A DNA stretch of 64,000 nucleotides from Sphingomonadales bacterium. Its GTDB lineage: Bacteria; Pseudomonadota; Alphaproteobacteria; Sphingomonadales; Sphingomonadaceae. The position numbers and the translations under genes are program-made. The stretch is taken from NCBI GenBank assembly GCA_012032285.1, contig JAAURJ010000002.1, positions 1-64,000 on the forward strand, given 5' to 3'. Shown piece after piece: positions 59,270 through 64,000 of the stretch. Each line of letters begins with the position of its first letter. Positions within the stretch are counted from its first letter, which is position 1. A model generated the notes under the pieces. It did not search any database and was not told the origin of the DNA. It saw only the letters and a program-made list of their open reading frames with translations.

Positions 59270-62010
59270 ATGCTCGGCAAAATGGCCAAGTCGCTCTTCG
59301 GTTCGTCTAACGACCGTTATGTCAAATCGGTGATGAAAATCGTCTCCAAGATCAACGCTTTCGAACCGCAGATTGAAGCGCTCAGTGATGATCAGCTAAA
59401 GGCGCAAACCGGCCTTTTCCGCGACCGTTTGGCTGCGGGCGAAACGTTGGACAATATATTGGCCGAAGCCTTTGCCACAGTGCGGGAGGTATCGCGCCGG
59501 GTGATGGGGATGCGGCATTTTGATGTGCAGATGGTCGGCGGTATCGTCCTCCATCGCGGTGAAATTGCCGAAATGCGAACCGGCGAAGGTAAGACTTTGG
59601 TGGCAACGCTTGCCTGTTATCTAAATGCTTTGGAGGGCAAGGGCGTCCACGTTGTTACGGTGAACGACTATCTCGCTCGCCGTGATGCCGAATGGATGAG
59701 CAAGATATACGGCTTTTTGGGGCTAACCACAGGAGTTATTGTTCCTAATTTGACCGAATTTGAACGGCGCGAGGCTTATGCCTGCGACATTACCTATGCG
59801 ACCAATAACGAGCTGGGCTTTGATTATCTGCGCGATAACATGAAATATGAACGCGCAAAGATGGTGCAGCGCCCGTTCAACTTTGCAATTGTCGATGAGG
59901 TCGATTCAATCCTGATTGACGAAGCGCGGACGCCATTGATTATTTCTGGCCCGACCGATGATAAAACCGATCTGTATATCGCCGTCAACCAAATCGTCCT
60001 GCAATTAACCGAAGAGGATTATGAAAAGGATGAAAAGGCACGCAACGTTATCTTAACCGAAGATGGCACTGAAAAGGCGGAGCGTTTGTTGGAAAATGCC
60101 GGGTTGATCCAAGGGTCAAACCTCTATGATTATGAAAATACGCTTGTCGTGCACCATCTGGATCAGGCTCTAAAGGCGCAGGTGATGTTTAAGCGCGATA
60201 CCGACTATATCATCAAGGATGGCGAAGTTATCATCATTGACGAATTTACCGGGCGAATGATGGACGGCCGCCGCTGGTCAAACGGCCTGCATCAGGCGGT
60301 GGAGGCCAAAGAAGGCGTGGATATCAAGAAGGAAAACCAAACGCTGGCCACCATCACATTCCAAAATTATTTCCGTATGTATCCCAAAATTGGCGGCATG
60401 ACCGGAACGGCCGCAACCGAAGCGGGCGAATTTCATGAAATCTATAAGCTGAATGTTGTCGAAATCCCGACAAATTTACCGGTTCAACGGATTGATGAGG
60501 ATGACCAATTCTATAAAAACACTCAAGATAAATTTCTCGCCATTGCAAAGGCTATCCGAGAAGCCAATGTGCGCGGACAGCCTGTTTTGGTCGGCACGGT
60601 GTCGATTGAAAAATCGGAAATGTTGTCTGAATTTTTGACCAAAGATGGGGTCGAACACAGTATTTTGAACGCGCGAATGCACGAAAAAGAGGCGCATATC
60701 GTGGCGCAGGCAGGGCGGCTTGGCGCAGTAACAATTGCGACCAATATGGCTGGACGCGGCACCGATATTCAGCTGGGCGGCAATTTGGAGTTCCGGATTG
60801 ATGAAGAGCTGGGCGAAATAGAAGAAGGCCCAGCCCGTGACGAAGCCATTGCAAGGTTGAAGGAAGAGGTCGCAGACGAGCGGGCCAAGGTGCTGGAATC
60901 AGGTGGGCTTTTTGTTCTGGCTACTGAACGCCATGAAAGCCGCCGTATCGACAATCAGCTGCGCGGTCGTTCGGGCCGACAAGGTGATCCCGGCCTATCG
61001 CGTTTCTACCTATGCCTAGAGGATGATCTGCTGCGTATATTCGGTTCAGAATCGCTTTTTGCCAAGATGATGAACAGTTCATTGGAAGACGGCGAAGCGA
61101 TTGGCGGCAAAATGCTTTCCAAAGCGATCGAAACCGCACAGCGCAAGGTGGAGGCGCGCAACTATGACGTGCGTAAACAGCTGGTTGAATATGATGATGT
61201 TATGAATGACCAACGCAAGGTCATCTATGCCCAACGTGACGAGATTATGGACGCCGATGCGGTTGATGATGTGGTTGAAGATATGCGGAACGACACCGTC
61301 AATTCCATCATTGCCGACCATTGCCCAGCGGGCACCTATCCCGAACAATGGGATATAGACGGCCTCAAAACCCAACTCAAAGCGGTTTTGACGCTGGAAC
61401 CCGATATCGACGCATGGCTGCAGGAAGAAACAATCGAAGCGGAAATAATCGAAGAGCGCATTGCCGAACAGACAGAGGCCCTGTTCAAACAGAAAAGCGT
61501 CGAACTGGATCCAGAGACTTGGAAATCAGTTGAAAAAAGTATATTACTTCAAATGCTTGATCATCATTGGAAGGAGCATTTATCAACATTGGATGCGCTG
61601 CGTCAGGTTATTTATTTACGCGCTTATGCGCAAAAAACGCCAATCAATGAATATAAGCAGGAATCTTTTGGCCTGTTCGAAAAAATGCTGGCTGCTATCC
61701 GCGAAGATGTTACCAAAACTATCGCGACAAATGAATTCCGCACCGAAGAACAGATTGATGTGCCCGAACTGCCGGAGCTTCCCGACTTTTTGACCACGCA
61801 TATTGATCCTTTCACTGGTGAGGATGACAGCAATGACATTGATGCCGGTGATTTGGGCCTTGTCACCACAACCTTGCCGCTGCGCAAATGGGGGCGCCCA
61901 GCCCGCATAGCGATGATCCTTATGCTGGCAATACCGATTTGAAGCGTAATGATCCTTGTCTTTGCGGATCGGGGCGGAAATATAAACATTGCCATGGATC
62001 GTACAGCTAA
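59270..62010 (+). CDS. secA: Preprotein translocase subunit SecA, frameshifted near the C-terminus
   Basis: Long ORF with '[19 protein letters not shown]', '[17 protein letters not shown]'; zinc motif [20 protein letters not shown] is in another frame, ending at 62010; break ~61875-61910. Confidence 0.97.
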
Positions 62011-62022
62011 GCATTTTTTATA

Positions 62023-62291
62023 TTAGGGTCAGGACCTATTAAATACACCTTCGAGGCGACAAAATGGCAAAGATACCGGAGCGAAATGCAGACGGCAGGC
62101 AGTTTTTCTGCCTGCAAGGGGATTTCGCTTTGAGATCGAAGCCATTTTGGCGTCCTTCGGATTTGACCCATTTTGTCCATTGCTGCGTTGGCAAGCTTGG
62201 ACTTAGAACCACTAAGCCCAGCGCTTGCCGCCTTGCACTGAACAAAATGGCCTCAAACCTCGAATGGGCATTTAATAGGTCCTGACCCTAA
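62023..62291. mobile_element. 269-bp MITE-like structured element, ORF-free
   Basis: Perfect 22-bp terminal inverted repeats TTAGGGTCAGGACCTATTAAAT (62023-62044 / 62270-62291) plus two internal nested hairpins. Confidence 0.75.
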
Positions 62292-62296
62292 GTTTG

Positions 62297-62403
62297 TCAT
62301 TCCCGCGAATGCGAAAAACCAGCTCCTGAAAGTGAAATTTGACCCGTCATTTCCTGCGCAAATATATAGGCCCGGCTCTGAATTCCCGTATGCGCGGGAA
62401 TGA
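62297..62403. repeat. Short element bounded by TCATTCCCGCG inverted repeats
   Basis: TCATTCCCGCG (62297-62307) / CGCGGGAATGA (62393-62403). Confidence 0.55.
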
Positions 62404-62436
62404 TAGGCATGCCGGGCAGTTTAGGTTTGGCACATC

Positions 62437-63183
62437 ATGCATATTTTAGTCCTGCTCTTCGTATTTGTTGCGATGGTTTACGCATCGGTCGGTTTTGGTG
62501 GGGGATCGACTTATACTGCGTTGCTTGCGCTCTATGATGTCGATTACCGGCTAATCCCGGTCCTGTCGCTCTTGTGCAATCTGGTTGTCGTAACAGGCGG
62601 TGTTATTCGTTATAAAAGGGCAGGGCAGATTGATTTTCGCGCCTGTTTGCCGCTGATTATCCTTTCGGCGCCCATGTCCTTTCTGGGCGGGATGGTGGTT
62701 TTGTCGCAGGGGGTGTTTTTTGCCATATTGGGCGGTGCGCTGCTGTTGTCTTCGCTTGCTTTATTTCTGCCCTTAGAACGCCTGCCGCAGTGGCGCATTA
62801 AGATGCTGCCCTTAATGTTTCTATCAGCCTTTATTGGGCTTTTGGCAGGGCTGTCGGGGATTGGCGGCGGGATATTTTTCGCACCCATTCTGCACTTGAT
62901 CCGCTGGGCCGATGCGCGGCGAATCGCAGCTTTTTCATCCCTTTATATCTTGATCAATTCCGCTGCCGGTCTTACCGGACAGCTTTGGAAACAAAGCGGC
63001 ACCGATATAGGGATGCAGGCCATAGCCCATTGGCCGCTTTTGCTATCGGTTCTGATCGGCGGACAAATAGGCGGAATGATAGGTTTAAGGCTGCTTTCAC
63101 CGCGCTATTTACGCTGGATTACCGGTATATTGGTGGGATATGTGGCGGTTCGCCTGATATTGAAAGCCATTTTTCCGGCATAA
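62437..63183 (+). CDS. TauE/SafE-family sulfite exporter-like permease
   Basis: Multi-TM, 'ASVGFGGGSTYTALLALY', 'GLLAGLSGIGGGIFFAPILHLI'. Confidence 0.9.
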   Translation: MHILVLLFVFVAMVYASVGFGGGSTYTALLALYDVDYRLIPVLSLLCNLVVVTGGVIRYKRAGQIDFRACLPLIILSAPMSFLGGMVVLSQGVFFAILGGALLLSSLALFLPLERLPQWRIKMLPLMFLSAFIGLLAGLSGIGGGIFFAPILHLIRWADARRIAAFSSLYILINSAAGLTGQLWKQSGTDIGMQAIAHWPLLLSVLIGGQIGGMIGLRLLSPRYLRWITGILVGYVAVRLILKAIFPA

Positions 63184-63190
63184 TGAAAAA

Positions 63191-63264
63191 TGGCTCCCCG
63201 GGAGGATTCGAACCCCCGACCAATTGATTAACAGTCAACTGCTCTACCACTGAGCTACCAGGGA
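63191..63264 (-). tRNA. tRNA-Asn(GTT), CCA encoded
   Basis: Reverse complement TCCCTGGTAGCTCAGTGGTAGAGCAGTTGACTGTTAATCAATTGGTCGGGGGTTCGAATCCTCCCGGGGAGCCA; anticodon loop CTGTTAA. Confidence 0.95.
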
Positions 63265-63326
63265 ACAGTCCGGATCATCACCGGACAGCGGGCCTATAGC
63301 AGCGACTTTCACGACATTGCAAGCAC

Positions 63327-64000
63327 TCAAACAACAAATTGTTCCATTGCGATCCGATCGTCGAGCGCATGGTCTGGATCAAACAGCAAAGTCATAGCCC
63401 TGTTACGGTCCAACACGACCTCAACCCACGCCACTTCGCGGATTTCACGCTGATCCGCCACTGCGCTTACCGGGCGTTTATTTGATTCCAGAATATCAAG
63501 CCGGATGACATATCGGTCAGGTAAAATTGCTCCTTTCCAACGTCGCGGACGAAACGGGCTGATCGGAGTGAGCGCGAGCAGAGAAGAATCAAGCGGCAAT
63601 ATCGGGCCATTAGCGGACAGATTATAGGCGGTTGAACCGGCCGGGGTGGCTACTAATATCCCGTCGCAGACCAATTCCGCAATCACCGTACGGCCATTGA
63701 CGGCAATTCCGATCTTGGCCGCCTGACGCGTTTCACGCAGAAGGGAAACCTCGTTTATCGCGGGAAGGGTGAATTGTTGTCCGTCCACCGTTGCGGCGGT
63801 CATCATAAGAGGTTTTACGGTAAAGCTTTTGGCGCGGGCAAGGCTGCTTGCCAAATCGGTGGGATGCCAACCGTTCATCAAAAACCCAACCGTACCACGG
63901 TTCATGCCATAAACCGGAATGTCCCGCCGGTTTTCGAGCAGGCTATGCAGCACTTGCAGCATATAGCCATCGCCGCCCAATACGATCGCGGCGCTTGCCT
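63327..64000 (-). CDS. nadK: NAD kinase, 5' end outside window
   Basis: 'GGDGYMLQVLHSLL', 'YGMNRGTVGFLMN', 'CDGILVATPAGSTAYNLSANGPILPLDSSLLALTPISPFRPR'. Confidence 0.94.
   Translation of the reverse strand, partial: ASAAIVLGGDGYMLQVLHSLLENRRDIPVYGMNRGTVGFLMNGWHPTDLASSLARAKSFTVKPLMMTAATVDGQQFTLPAINEVSLLRETRQAAKIGIAVNGRTVIAELVCDGILVATPAGSTAYNLSANGPILPLDSSLLALTPISPFRPRRWKGAILPDRYVIRLDILESNKRPVSAVADQREIREVAWVEVVLDRNRAMTLLFDPDHALDDRIAMEQFVV

Noticed and set aside
62039-62285. Small ORFs within the TIR element
   Set aside because: Run through hairpin arms on both strands, no RBS or protein-like features; element treated as non-coding.
1-64000. CRISPR array, prophage, conjugative or IS transposase genes
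   Set aside because: No regularly spaced repeats, integrase, terminase, relaxase or transposase motifs seen by eye in the ORF track.

Overview
This 64 kb window looks like ordinary chromosome of an alphaproteobacterium, probably Sphingomonadales (inferred from gene content and order; no search was run). It is dense with housekeeping genes: tig-clpP-clpX, a TonB-dependent receptor, rpoH, rluD, chpT followed by a cheA-W-Y-B-R cluster, rnpB, sufE, an expanded phage-shock (psp) locus with divergent pspF, sodB, ftsY, mtaB-dapF, ffh-rpsP-rimM-trmD-rplS, asd, an M2 dipeptidase, amn, ahcY-divL-tsaE-amgK-murU-addB-addA-trxA, argJ, secA, a TauE/SafE permease, tRNA-Leu, tRNA-Asn and nadK. No CRISPR array, prophage or classical IS transposase was seen. 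Main points for a second look: (1) the psp operon continues past pspC into an array of small membrane proteins that share a coiled-coil tail (LxERVxVLERIxTD...EIExLR). It also has a -24/-12 sigma54-type promoter and an unlisted 57-aa secreted ORF before pspA. (2) A 269-bp ORF-free element with perfect 22-bp terminal inverted repeats and two internal nested hairpins lies just after secA, and a solo 16-bp end lies 31 kb away. (3) TTAACCAT (CtrA-type) octamers lie upstream of chpT, cheA and cheY, with a full TTAA-N7-TTAA site abutting the chpT start codon. (4) divL has Tyr in place of His in the H-box. (5) Many single-base, mostly deletion-type frameshifts, often in homopolymers, fall in genes that should be intact (clpP, cheA, sodB, ftsY, trmD, addB, addA, secA). 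They are best explained as sequencing or assembly error.
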